DNA of 39,363 bases from Coprococcus_C hominis (lineage in GTDB: Bacteria > Bacillota > Clostridia > Lachnospirales > Lachnospiraceae), in assembly GCF_020687505.1 (NCBI RefSeq), contig NZ_JAJEQT010000012.1; one strand, written 5' to 3'. Position 1 is the first letter of the stretch; each line of letters starts with the position of its first letter. Shown here piece after piece: positions 1-7,051 of this stretch. A program made the translations under genes and the position numbers. The notes below the pieces were generated by a model. The model was not told the origin of the DNA and searched no databases. It was given only the letters and a program-made list of their open reading frames with translations.

Positions 1-1
1 C

Positions 2-77
2 TTCCTTTACACTTACTACTATTAACTTTTAAAGAAGTCTGAGATGGCGGGTATGGAATCTCAGATTACAATTGACG
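2..77. repeat. Terminal inverted repeat, left copy (76 bp)
   Basis: Bases 2-77 are the exact reverse complement of bases 39288-39363, the very end of the window; identity stops at base 78. The repeat contains an internal hairpin (TCTGAGAT at 39-46 pairing with ATCTCAGA at 58-65). A perfect repeat running to both ends of the sequence fits a dispersed repeat at which an assembly graph broke, or the border of an invertible segment. Neither can be decided from this window. Confidence 0.9.
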
Positions 78-109
78 AGATAAATCTCTCCGCCCAAGAG
101 TTTGAATAA
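44..109 (+). other. Mini-ORF ending SAQEFE-stop; candidate attachment-site copy 1
   Basis: A 21-codon frame runs from ATG 44 to TAA 107-109 and ends in SAQEFE. The same ending, SAQEFE-stop, recurs at 6700-6777, and shorter EFE-stop versions occur at 11775-11786 and about 13433-13445. Fourteen bases (GCCCAAGAGTTTGA, 92-105) are identical between copies 1 and 2, and the preceding AGATAAATC is shared too. The copy lies just outside the terminator and repeats that precede xis-int. I infer that the core is an integrase attachment site at a gene 3' end; the host gene is not identifiable here. Confidence 0.45.
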
Positions 110-120
110 TCCACGAAAGT

Positions 121-158
121 CCAGAATCATTGTAAAATCAATGGTTCTGGGATTTTTT
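121..158 (+). terminator. Rho-independent terminator at island left edge
   Basis: CCAGAATCATTG (121-132) pairs with CAATGGTTCTGG (139-150), closed by a six-base loop and followed by a T-rich run to 158. It sits between the candidate attachment core (92-105) and the xis-int genes and would stop transcription entering the island from outside. Confidence 0.8.
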
Positions 159-165
159 ATGCTCA

Positions 166-184
166 TTGATACCTGTTTGATACC
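166..184 (+). repeat. Paired TTGATACC direct repeats, possible arm-type integrase sites
   Basis: TTGATACC occurs at 166-173 and again at 177-184, an 11-bp period (one helical turn). Short direct repeats spaced by a helical turn, between an attachment core and xis-int, are what arm-type binding sites of tyrosine recombinases look like. This is inference from position and spacing. The rest of 185-347 holds no gene that I recognise. Confidence 0.35.
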
Positions 185-347
185 TTTTGAAAGCAAAAAA
201 CACTGCTTCAAAACACTCAATAATAATTTTCAAAACTGTCTCTATTTTCATTTTCGAAAGTTTTTTCAAGAATTTTTAGTAATCAGCTCCGACTCGTCCC
301 AAATAGTAGTTGAAGACAAAGGAAACTATTTTTTAGGAGGCGATAGG

Positions 348-551
348 ATGAATACAACGAACACCTTTATCACAGTTCCAGAGATTCAAGAGGTTTTGTC
401 GGTATCCGAGTCAAAGGCATACAGGATTGTCAGAAAACTGAATGAAGAACTGAAGCAGAAGGGATATATGGTTATACCCGGTCGAGTAAGTAGACATTAT
501 TTCATTGAAAGATTCTACGGTATGAACGTAGAGGAAGGAGGAAATGAGTAA
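348..551 (+). CDS. xis: Excisionase-like DNA-binding protein
   Basis: A 67-residue protein with a helix-turn-helix of the MerR/excisionase kind: the segment ITVPEIQEVLSVSESKAYRI (residues 8-27) resembles the recognition helix of small proteins that precede integrases in Firmicute integrative elements. ATG 348 is preceded by a strong TAGGAGG. Its stop codon shares one base with the integrase start (551), so the two are translationally coupled. The frame is open further upstream, but no start there has a ribosome binding site. Expected role: directing the integrase towards excision. It looks intact although its partner integrase is frameshifted. Confidence 0.75.
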   Translation: MNTTNTFITVPEIQEVLSVSESKAYRIVRKLNEELKQKGYMVIPGRVSRHYFIERFYGMNVEEGGNE

Positions 552-1644
552 TGCCTGCGTACAAGGATGAGAAGAAGGGAACATGGTATGTATCTTTTCA
601 TTATTTTGATTGGACAGGAAAAAATGTTCGTAAACTAAAACGTGGTTTTGCGACCAAAAGAAAAGCTCAGGAGTGGGAACAGAGTTTTCTTAGAACCAAA
701 GCTGCAAGTATGGATATGACATTTTCAGAGTTCTTTACAGTATATGAAAAAGATGTAAGGCCGAAACTCAAGGAAAATACCTGGTGGTCAAAAGAACATA
801 TCATCCGTACCAAGATAATTCCGTACTTTGGCAATACCAAGATGGTGGATGTAACGGTCAGAGATATCATCAAGTGGCAGAATATGATGCGTGAATACAG
901 AGATTCCGAAGGAAAACCATACTCACCAACGTATTTAAAGTCGGTGCAGGCACAGTTATCGTGTTTATTTAATCATGCAGTTCGTTTTTATGAGCTGCCA
1001 TCTAATCCAGTACATCGTGCAGGAGCACTTGGCGCGGAAGAAGCAGATGAAATGCTATTTTGGACGAAGGAAGAATCCCTTAGATTTATACCAACCATGG
1101 CAAATAAACCTTATTCATACTATGCATTTGAACTTTTATATTGGTGCGGAATCCGTATGGGAGAATTGAGGGCACTTACAGCCGAGGATTTTGATTTTGA
1201 GAAAAACATTCTTTCTATAACAAAGTCGTATCAGAAGATAAAAGGTAAGGATGTAATAACAAAGCCGAAGACCAAAAAGAGTATTCGCAAGGTTTATATG
1301 CCAGAACAGGTGGCGAGGGAAATGGAAGATTTCATACATGGAATCTATGGTTACAGCCAAATGAAAGATTGTTTCCGATTTCCAAATCATATCTACACCA
1401 TGAGATGGATAGAGGCGTTAAGGCTTGTGGCGTGAAACGAATCCGTATTCATGATCTCCGCCACAGCCATGTATCACTTTTAATAAATATGGGATTTTCG
1501 GTACTCGCGATCGGAAATAGATTTGGTCATGAAAGTGAGAAAATCACATATCGTTACGCGCATCTTTTCCCATCAGTACAGGATGATATGGCAGAAGCTC
1601 TGGACGAAGAATGGAAGGAGGGCTTCGATGTCAGCGAAGAATAA
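551..1644 (+). pseudogene. int: Tyrosine recombinase/integrase, single-base frameshift
   Basis: The N-terminal part is an arm-binding and SAM-like core-binding domain (551-1000), followed by the catalytic domain. Catalytic Arg I is in GIRMGELRAL, the HxxR motif is HDLRHSH, and the late His and Tyr nucleophile lie in FGHESEKITYRYAHL. The frame opened at 551 stops at 1435. The conserved C-terminal half is read in the next frame, from about 1351 to 1644. Restoring one base near 1350-1352 (GGTTACAG to GGNTTACAG) gives an uninterrupted YG-LQPNERLFPIS reading typical of this family. The enzyme is therefore inactive, or the base was lost from a short T run in sequencing. It would have integrated the surrounding element. 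Confidence 0.9.
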
Positions 1645-2200
1645 AGATGACAAGAATCGTTGGCGTAACAAAAATGTTGGATTTCGGTGTTCACCGGAAG
1701 AGGGCATAGAAATAGATAAGCGTTGGAAAATGTGTGGATTTTGTACTAAGCAAGATTACATACTGGAATGCTTACTACATCCGTATTTAATCGCAAGGGG
1801 AAATCCGATGATGCTTATCAGTATTAGAAAAGAATTGAAGGAGATTTCAGTGGAACTGAGTCGAATCGATGATGCTTCGGAAATAGATGAAGAACTATTT
1901 ACACCTATTCGGACGATGCTAGAGATACTGGAATCTTTCAAAAATGATGAAGGCAATAACAGGGAGGATATCAAAATGAGCAGAGTAATCATTTGTGCAA
2001 ATCAAAAAGGTGGGGTCGCAAAGACTACTTCCGTTGTAAATATTGGGATTGGTCTTTCGAGACTTGGAAAAAAAGTACTTGTAATTGATAACGATCCGCA
2101 GGGGTCACTAACAGAGGCTTTAGGCTATCCGGAGCCGGATAAGTTGGAAATCACATTGGCTACTATTATGGAGTGGAGACATCTCTTATCGGTATTATGA
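1628..2200 (+). CDS. Relaxosome-accessory-like protein fused in frame to truncated ParA
   Basis: The first part (about 116 residues from ATG 1628, overlapping the integrase end by 17 bases) contains WRNKNVGFRCSPEEGIEID and TKQDYI. This is the ribbon-helix-helix/MobC-like layout usual for the small gene that follows integrases in Clostridia mobilisable elements. No stop codon intervenes before the ParA start at 1976, so the frame continues through KGGVAKTT and ends at 2200. The ribosome binding site AGGGAGG (1959-1965) suggests that ParA was also initiated on its own. Whether the long fusion is translated is unknown. The loss of a stop between the two genes and the loss of the ParA body both point to decay. 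Confidence 0.6.
   Translation: MSAKNKDDKNRWRNKNVGFRCSPEEGIEIDKRWKMCGFCTKQDYILECLLHPYLIARGNPMMLISIRKELKEISVELSRIDDASEIDEELFTPIRTMLEILESFKNDEGNNREDIKMSRVIICANQKGGVAKTTSVVNIGIGLSRLGKKVLVIDNDPQGSLTEALGYPEPDKLEITLATIMEWRHLLSVL
1976..2200 (+). pseudogene. parA: ParA-family ATPase, 3'-truncated remnant
   Basis: 74 residues start at ATG 1976. The deviant Walker A motif KGGVAKTT (residues 11-18) and the Walker A' region VLVIDNDPQGSLT are characteristic of ParA/Soj partition ATPases, which are normally about 250-270 residues. Similarity stops after LATIM (near 2168), where an unrelated sequence begins and a stop follows at 2198-2200. The rest of the ATPase is absent, so a deletion or replacement has joined the ParA 5' end to the next gene. 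It cannot be a working partition protein. Confidence 0.85.
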
Positions 2201-2712
2201 GTAGTGAAAGTATGGAGAGAAAGAAAGCACATTATTTAAGAGATATAATTCGCGAAGAAGAATTGATGAAGTATGCATCAAAGGCCGGAGTAACAAGCTT
2301 TCAAAAAAGTGTTGTGAAAACCTATATGAAAGGTATAAATGAGAGTCAGCTTGCTGCTAAATATGACGTTATGACAAACGCAATTCATGAAGCAATATAT
2401 GGATATGTTACAACATGCCGGAGATATGTTGGAAAACAGACTAATTCAAGAAAACTACAATGGATTGAGCGTGTAGAACCAGAAGAAGATTTTTTGGAGA
2501 ACATTCTAAAAGGAAAAAACAAAGGTCAAAATGCGGCTAAGGAGGCTTTAGTTGAAGCTTCCCGTGTGAGTGTAAATAAATCTTTGTTGTTATTAAAACA
2601 AAATGCGAATAATCCAGATAAGCAAAAGCAGCTAATAAATCAATTAAGAATAGTATTTAATACATCAGGTGCATTATTGGATATTATTGAAAATGAATTG
2701 CTGAATGAGTAA
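2197..2712 (+). CDS. Hypothetical helical protein with sigma-like HTH segment
   Basis: 171 residues from ATG 2197, which overlaps the TGA of the ParA remnant (ATGA), so translation could be coupled. A GTG at 2173 would add eight residues. The segment KGINESQLAAKYDVMTNAIHEAI (described by its ends: K61 region to I83) looks like a helix-turn-helix, and the C-terminal third is helical and Lys/Leu rich. I do not recognise the family. It could be a small phage or element regulator, or a terminase-small-subunit-like DNA binder. The position directly after the ParA breakpoint suggests that it came from a different element. Confidence 0.45.
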   Translation: MSSESMERKKAHYLRDIIREEELMKYASKAGVTSFQKSVVKTYMKGINESQLAAKYDVMTNAIHEAIYGYVTTCRRYVGKQTNSRKLQWIERVEPEEDFLENILKGKNKGQNAAKEALVEASRVSVNKSLLLLKQNANNPDKQKQLINQLRIVFNTSGALLDIIENELLNE

Positions 2713-2730
2713 TAAATAGTTTTTCTTTTA

Positions 2731-2759
2731 TTGCGATATATTTTAAAACAGAGTATAAT
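2731..2759 (+). promoter_or_regulatory. Sigma-A-type promoter for the 2766-3106 RNA
   Basis: TTGCGA (2731-2736), a 17-base spacer and a perfect TATAAT (2754-2759) place a start site near 2766. No open frame of useful length follows for about 360 bases. Confidence 0.6.
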
Positions 2760-2765
2760 CGATAG

Positions 2766-3106
2766 CGTAAAGATCATTATTATCTTCGGTGGTACATGTT
2801 ATGAAGTAGTCCATGGTGAACTTACTAGAAGTCATGCATAGACTAAGTCTAATATGCTGTCGGGAGTAAAGATATAATGGTATTGTGTATAATGTAAACC
2901 TTGCGAAACTATCTGGGGACATTCATTCTAGTTGATTTCCGGAGAAAGTAATGATAAACTTTCGGTGCGTAAGTTATTGTTTCGAAGCTTTACACATATT
3001 TTTATTAGAGTGTTTTGGATTCAAAGCACTTTATTAACTATGTGTGTAAAGTCTGAAGTCTGACCGGTTAGTCTGTGCATACATAGTGTACAGGCTTTTT
3101 TATTTT
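2766..3106 (+). ncRNA. Candidate structured non-coding RNA (about 340 nt)
   Basis: This stretch without a gene is bounded by a good promoter and a rho-independent terminator and is full of local helices. GCATA-GAC pairs across 2836-2857. GAAAGT pairs with ACTTTC (2944-2962). A long stem CTTTACACATA (2988-2998) pairs with TATGTGTGTAAAG (3039-3051) and encloses the hairpin AGTGTTTTG...CAAAGCACT (3009-3030). No tRNA, RNase P, tmRNA, 6S or riboswitch consensus that I know fits it. The terminator hairpin lies 25 bases before the ribosome binding site of an HNH gene, so the RNA could be free-standing or a leader controlling that gene. Confidence 0.5.
3069..3106 (+). terminator. Terminator ending the candidate ncRNA
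   Basis: AGTCTGTGCA (3070-3079) pairs with TGTACAGGCT (3087-3096), followed by TTTTTATTTT. It lies upstream of the HNH gene and could act as an attenuator. Confidence 0.65.
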
Positions 3107-3129
3107 GAGTCAGGTTTGGAGGTGAGCAT

Positions 3130-3465
3130 ATGAAGATTAACAAGAAGAATGCGTTAAAGCTGTGGGAGAGATATTACGGTGATGCAAGATTTGCAGAGGA
3201 CTTCCATGGATATTTAATGTGTAGAGATGGATATGGTAATCCAGATTTCTTTATTAAAGAGGATGGAGAAGCAATATATTGTGGTTGGAATATCCATCAC
3301 ATTCTTCCAAAAAATTGTGGTGGAACAAATGCAATTAGCAATTTAACATGTACCAATATTGCTACGAATGATGAGGCTGCGGATAAGATTACATTTTGGA
3401 TTGATGATTGCCTCTATCAAGTTCAAAGAACTTGTGATGGTCATGGGATTTTTCAATTAAACTAA
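3130..3465 (+). CDS. Small HNH-fold protein
   Basis: 111 residues from ATG 3130 with GGAGG upstream. The core is WNIHHILPKNCGGTNAISNL (residues 53-72), the HH-x-P and GG-x-N-x-x-NL parts of an HNH nuclease; Asn80 and Lys86 (ATNDEAADK) would supply the final metal and phosphate contacts. The usual zinc-binding CxxC pairs are missing, so this is a zinc-free, minimal HNH. It is followed after 15 bases by the Met/Gly/Asp-rich gene in what is probably one operon. Possible roles are a nickase or endonuclease of the mobile element, or a homing-like function. No RuvC or Cas9-like domain is present. Confidence 0.7.
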   Translation: MKINKKNALKLWERYYGDARFAEDFHGYLMCRDGYGNPDFFIKEDGEAIYCGWNIHHILPKNCGGTNAISNLTCTNIATNDEAADKITFWIDDCLYQVQRTCDGHGIFQLN

Positions 3466-3480
3466 CGGAGGTAGATGATT

Positions 3481-3666
3481 ATGGACAGATTTGATTATAC
3501 GGACGGAGATTTCTGTATGGATATGGGCGGTGGTATGATGATGGATACACAAGGCCATATGATGCAGGATATGGGTGGAGGAATGGCAATGGATATGGAA
3601 TCTGGTGAGATGCATATTGTTGATAACAGTAGTTCATTTGGAAGCTCTTTTGATGATGAAGATTAA
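3481..3666 (+). CDS. Met/Gly/Asp-rich 61-residue peptide
   Basis: Composition is striking: repeats of the type M-D-M-GGGM and MMQDMGGGMAMDM, then a Ser-rich acidic tail (SSSFGSSFDDED). ATG 3481 is nine bases from GGAGG (3467-3471); ATG 3475 is too close to it. There is no signal peptide and no cysteine pair. Methionine- and aspartate-rich low-complexity peptides can bind metal or protein partners, but no function can be assigned. It probably shares an operon with the HNH gene upstream and is followed by a terminator. Confidence 0.5.
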   Translation: MDRFDYTDGDFCMDMGGGMMMDTQGHMMQDMGGGMAMDMESGEMHIVDNSSSFGSSFDDED

Positions 3667-3717
3667 AAATTCATATGTTTACTGTAGGTTACGGCTGTGC
3701 TAAGCTGTTCCTCGCGA

Positions 3718-3766
3718 AAAGGCTCTCTATTCGGGTTTTGATTACTCGGGTATGGGAGCCTTTCTT
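3718..3766 (+). terminator. Terminator of the HNH operon
   Basis: AAAGGCTCTC (3718-3727) pairs with GGGAGCCTTT (3754-3763) around a partly paired loop, followed by CTTT. An outer pairing GGCTGTGC (3693-3700) with GCACAG (3778-3783) may extend the structure. Confidence 0.6.
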
Positions 3767-3825
3767 TATGCCTTTTTGCACAGTCGCGGGTCCATACAGT
3801 CAACATATGAGAATAGGTTTGGAGT

Positions 3826-3958
3826 AACTTCTGCTCCAGTGGAGCAGAAGTTGGAACCGGATTGGGTTATAGGAATACCCTAATGCGCACGACCTAGGAG
3901 TGCGGTAAATCTGCGTAATGTGTATGCACCATTAGGCGTATCCTGTTATCTTTTTTAG
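3826..3958 (+). ncRNA. Structured element between HNH operon and relaxase remnant
   Basis: A perfect hairpin AACTTCTGCTCC (3826-3837) pairs with GGAGCAGAAGTT (3841-3852). It is followed by a longer fold in which GGAATACCCTAATG (3872-3885) pairs with CCATTAGGCGTATCC (3929-3943), enclosing GCGCACGACC...GGAGTGCGG. A T-run follows at 3951-3956. The element abuts the MobV-like coding remnant, so it may be an origin of transfer, or a small RNA with its own terminator. No Rfam family that I recall fits. Confidence 0.35.
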
Positions 3959-4553
3959 TTTATCCGAGACAGATCAGTTATCTGCTGACAATCACACTCT
4001 GGAGCAAAGAAATGATTCATTGAAATCTGATAATCAGGCATTAAGACAGAAATACAATGATTTGCAACAGAATAATGTTCAACTTGAAAAGCAACAGAAT
4101 GAGCTAAAGAACTATATAGAGCAGATGGTACAGTCGGAGCAATTATTGCAGCGTGATGTAAGGAAGTATGATGAAGCACCGGAATGGCAGTTGCCGGAAC
4201 CTGGAGCATTTGCAAGTGCTAAGTCATTTCGGGATAAGGTGGTAATGCCATTTGTGAGTAAACTTAAGACCTTGATAAAGAACCTGACAATCCAATGCGT
4301 AAGGCTAAAAGAGGAAGTATTACAGCTAAGGAAGTAAAAGAAGAGACTGGCAGATGATGTGGAGTTTTACAAGGGTAAGATTAAGGCTATGAGTGATAGG
4401 ACAGAGCTGTTGCAGGAAAAGGCTGATGATCTGGAGCGTGTGAAGAGATATGCCGGTGAGGAGCAGATTGATACGATTATTCGTAAGGTGAAGGAACAGG
4501 AGCGTGTGGAACTGCAGGCTAGACGATATAAAAGGTCTTATGAGGCAAGATAA
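3936..4553 (+). pseudogene. MobV/Pre-type relaxase, C-terminal remnant with nonsense codon
   Basis: The open frame lacks a start and the catalytic N-terminal domain. What remains is a coiled coil (SADNHTLEQRNDSLKSDNQ onward) and the segment PEPGAFASAKSFRDKVVMPF, both typical of the C-terminal tail of plasmid-recombination/MobV relaxases of Clostridia elements. A TAA at 4335-4337 interrupts the frame, which then continues (residues KKRLADDVEFYKGK onward) to 4553. This gene once mobilised the element. It cannot nick DNA now. Confidence 0.75.
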
Positions 4554-4739
4554 TGGAAGGGATGGATTGATGTGCTGGAAAAGAGACGAGTTGTATTGAC
4601 CATTCTTCCATCTTTTGTGGAAAAGTAATTCTTAATGTGTTATAATAAAAAGATATTTAATAGTGGATTTTAGTTTTTAGAAATGTAAATAGGTAGTAAT
4701 TAAAATGTTTTCATAGTTTATAACACATAGGAGGACATT

Positions 4740-6014
4740 GTGAAAATAAAATATATACATATTAAAAATTTTAAAAGTTTTGGAGAACAGATAATCAATT
4801 TAGAAAATTTGACCATTTTATTAGGAGCTAATGCTTCTGGAAAGTCAAATACAGTATCAATTATTAGATTTGTAAATAATATAATTTTATATGGATTAGA
4901 TGATGCAATATCATTGCTTGGGGGAATAAATTATGCTATTAATGCGACAATTGGGAAAAATGAATCCATGTACTTAAAGTTTATTCTTGATTTGCATGAT
5001 GAAGAATGGATTCGAATTGTGAATCAAAAGGAAGGAAAGGGATTGTTGCTTGAAGAGATAGTTAGTGAGTTTGAAATTATCCCTTATAAGAGGGGGATGG
5101 GATATAAGATAGGTGCAGAAAGACTCGAGATTAAATATACAACTTGTGGTATTGCAAATGAAAAAGAAAAAAAGGAATGTGAAAAAACAACTGGTAAGTA
5201 TACTATTGTTTATGAAAAGAATGGTAATAAAGTGAAATCTCATATTGAAGATGAAACTTTGTATGATGAAGATGAACTGAAATATGGTATGGGAGCAGAA
5301 TTTATTTCCGATATTATTAATGAAGAGGGAAAAGAGCGAAAAGAATTAATATTAAATAAGTTAGATTTCATGATGCCTCCAATGTTTAATGCAAATAATT
5401 TTATAAAAATATATGATTTTGATCCTAGATTAATGAAATCATCTAGCTCTATTACTTCAAAAAGAAGACTTGAAGAAGATGGATCTAATATTGCTAATAT
5501 TTTACAATTGATTTTAAAAAGTAAATTGAAAAAGAAAAAATTGTTGAACCTTCTTTGTGACAGCTTGCCTTTTATAGAACAGATAGATGTACAAAATAAT
5601 GTCGATAAATCAGTAAGTTATAGGATAAAAGAAAAATATAACAATAAAACTTTTTATTCAAATTTTCTATCTGATGGAACAGTTAATATGCTTGCACTGA
5701 TAATTGCATTATACTTTGAGGGTGAATCAGGAATTATTATTATTGAGGAACCAGAAAGAAATTTACATCCACAATTAATGAGTAAAATAGTAGAAATGGC
5801 AAAGGAAGTTTCAAGGGAAAAACAAATTATAATAACGACACATAATCCTGAATTAGTTAAATATTCAGACGTCAATGATATTTTATTTGCTAAAAGAACT
5901 ATAGATGGATTTACCCAAATAAGTAAACCAAGTGATAACTTTATGGTGCAACAATTTATTGATTCAGATTTAGGGATAGATGATTTGTTTGTTAAGGGAC
6001 TATTGGGAGAATGA
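4740..6014 (+). CDS. AAA/ABC-type ATPase of OLD/RecF-like class (defence pair, gene A)
   Basis: 424 residues from GTG 4740, with AGGAGG nine bases upstream. Residues 1-36 hold the RecF/OLD-type start (IKNFKSFGE) and Walker A GANASGKS (29-36). The C-terminal half has an ABC-like signature (LSDGTVNMLALI), Walker B (IIIIEEPERNLHPQ) and the H-loop/D-loop (IITTHNPEL). It ends one base before the TOPRIM-like gene, which is a fixed pairing in several anti-phage systems (RloAB, PARIS AriA/AriB, AbiL-like). Codon use is very AT-rich, in keeping with transfer. A perfect TATAAT at 4641-4646 may start transcription. The sub-family cannot be decided without profile searches. Confidence 0.85.
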   Translation: MKIKYIHIKNFKSFGEQIINLENLTILLGANASGKSNTVSIIRFVNNIILYGLDDAISLLGGINYAINATIGKNESMYLKFILDLHDEEWIRIVNQKEGKGLLLEEIVSEFEIIPYKRGMGYKIGAERLEIKYTTCGIANEKEKKECEKTTGKYTIVYEKNGNKVKSHIEDETLYDEDELKYGMGAEFISDIINEEGKERKELILNKLDFMMPPMFNANNFIKIYDFDPRLMKSSSSITSKRRLEEDGSNIANILQLILKSKLKKKKLLNLLCDSLPFIEQIDVQNNVDKSVSYRIKEKYNNKTFYSNFLSDGTVNMLALIIALYFEGESGIIIIEEPERNLHPQLMSKIVEMAKEVSREKQIIITTHNPELVKYSDVNDILFAKRTIDGFTQISKPSDNFMVQQFIDSDLGIDDLFVKGLLGE

Positions 6015-6015
6015 A

Positions 6016-6534
6016 ATGGAGTGCTTTTTTGTATTTGTAGAAGGACCAGATGATGAACGATTTATAACATCTGTTTTAGGTAATGATAAAATAAAAGTTA
6101 TAAAATATGCTCGAGAAAAGAAAGAATATATAAATAGATATATAAAATCAATCAAAAGCATACCGAATTACGATTACATAGTCATTTGTGATATTGATCT
6201 TAAATCGCTAGTCGAAAAAAAGAATGCGATATTAGCCCAGTTTCCAGATTGTGAAGTTGAAAAAATTATCGTTAGTATAGCTGAAATAGAAAGTTGGTAC
6301 ATAGCTGGAGTGGATGAAATAACTTCTAAGGCAATGAAGATAAAATATGTGTATTATACTGACTATATTACAAAAGAGAAATTTAATCAAATGATTCCGT
6401 CTAAAATAGATAGGATAAATATTATGATTGAAATATTAAAGAAATACAATTTAAATGAAGCTATTTTACGCAATAAGTCTTTAAAGTATTTTTGGGAGTA
6501 TATATCACATATTGAGGAAATGACTGTTTTGTGA
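6016..6534 (+). CDS. TOPRIM-like nuclease partner (defence pair, gene B)
   Basis: 172 residues from ATG 6016, one base after the ATPase stop, so coupled. The first strand and glutamate FVEGPDDERF (E9) and the later acidic pair VICDIDLKS (about residues 53-61) match the E...DxD layout of TOPRIM/DUF4276- or DUF4435-like proteins that accompany OLD-type ATPases. The W-Y segment (ESWYIAGV) seen in RloB-like proteins is also present. Expected role: the nuclease arm, triggered by the ATPase on phage infection. Compared with AriB it is short. RloB-like or AbiLii-like assignment is as likely. Confidence 0.7.
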   Translation: MECFFVFVEGPDDERFITSVLGNDKIKVIKYAREKKEYINRYIKSIKSIPNYDYIVICDIDLKSLVEKKNAILAQFPDCEVEKIIVSIAEIESWYIAGVDEITSKAMKIKYVYYTDYITKEKFNQMIPSKIDRINIMIEILKKYNLNEAILRNKSLKYFWEYISHIEEMTVL

Positions 6535-6699
6535 TTGCAATAGGTTACAGTCAACTATTACAATCGTTAATATTATATTCGATAAATTGAAAAAATATGT
6601 ATATCTCACGATATATATTATAATCATATTAGTAATAAATGTCTGGCTCCATTTTGGCTCTAAAAATTCTAGACGAGGTACACAAAGGTGAAAAATAAG

Positions 6700-6777
6700 A
6701 TGAATATGAAGAATGAAATGAACAAATGTGTACCAAGAAACAGCCAGATAAATCATTCTGCCCAAGAGTTTGAGTAG
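6700..6777 (+). other. Mini-ORF ending SAQEFE-stop; candidate attachment-site copy 2
   Basis: 25 codons from ATG 6700 to TAG 6775-6777, ending INHSAQEFE. The 3' part repeats that of the left-edge copy (identical GCCCAAGAGTTTGA at 6760-6773). It lies at the junction between the ATPase/TOPRIM block and the hairpins that precede the TIR operon. Upstream, 6535-6699 contains no gene that I can support; a short frame ending ILDEVHKGEK-stop may be another gene tail. Confidence 0.4.
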
Positions 6778-6785
6778 GAAATGGA

Positions 6786-6935
6786 CTGAGAGCAGTCATA
6801 AAATAGGAAAGTGCCAACGACAAGCTTGCTTGTCTGTTGGCGCTTTTTCTATTTTATGACTATTTGAAGGCATGACACTCTGCTTACCGCCAAGCGTAGC
6901 GCAGGAGGTAAGATGAGGGGGATGACTGCTCTCAG
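6786..6935. repeat. Nested hairpin element, island junction copy A (oriT-like)
   Basis: Two overlapping palindromes are present. CTGAGAGCAGTCAT (6786-6799) is the exact complement of ATGACTGCTCTCAG (6922-6935). Inside it AGTCATAAAATAG (6794-6806) is the exact complement of CTATTTTATGACT (6849-6861), extended by GTGCCAACGACAAGC (6811-6825) with GCTTGTCTGTTGGCGC (6828-6843). AGTCAT is shared, so the two folds compete. The right part (GTAGCGCAGGAGGTAAGATGAGG, named here by its ends 6896-6918) recurs at 12008-12030. The layout resembles a transfer origin or element end; function is not proven. The inner hairpin followed by T's could also terminate transcription. Confidence 0.6.
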
Positions 6936-6983
6936 ACCTAATTATATTTGTTGCTATGTCAGGCTGAAATGCTTAAATTTGGT

Positions 6984-7012
6984 TTGGAATATATTAACTT
7001 GGATGATATAAT
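6984..7012 (+). promoter_or_regulatory. Promoter of the seven-gene TIR operon
   Basis: TTGGAA (6984-6989), a 17-base spacer and TATAAT (7007-7012), followed 40 bases later by the first start codon with a GGAAGGAG ribosome binding site. No other convincing promoter was seen up to 11615. Confidence 0.65.
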
Positions 7013-7051
7013 AAATGGTAGAAATTTCAAAATGGGAAGGAGTTACATTCA

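Noticed and set aside
3130..3465. HNH protein plus upstream RNA as a HEARO/IsrB-type RNA-guided nuclease
   Set aside because: The protein is only 111 residues and has no RuvC, bridge-helix or PLMP domain, so it cannot be an IsrB/IscB-type effector.
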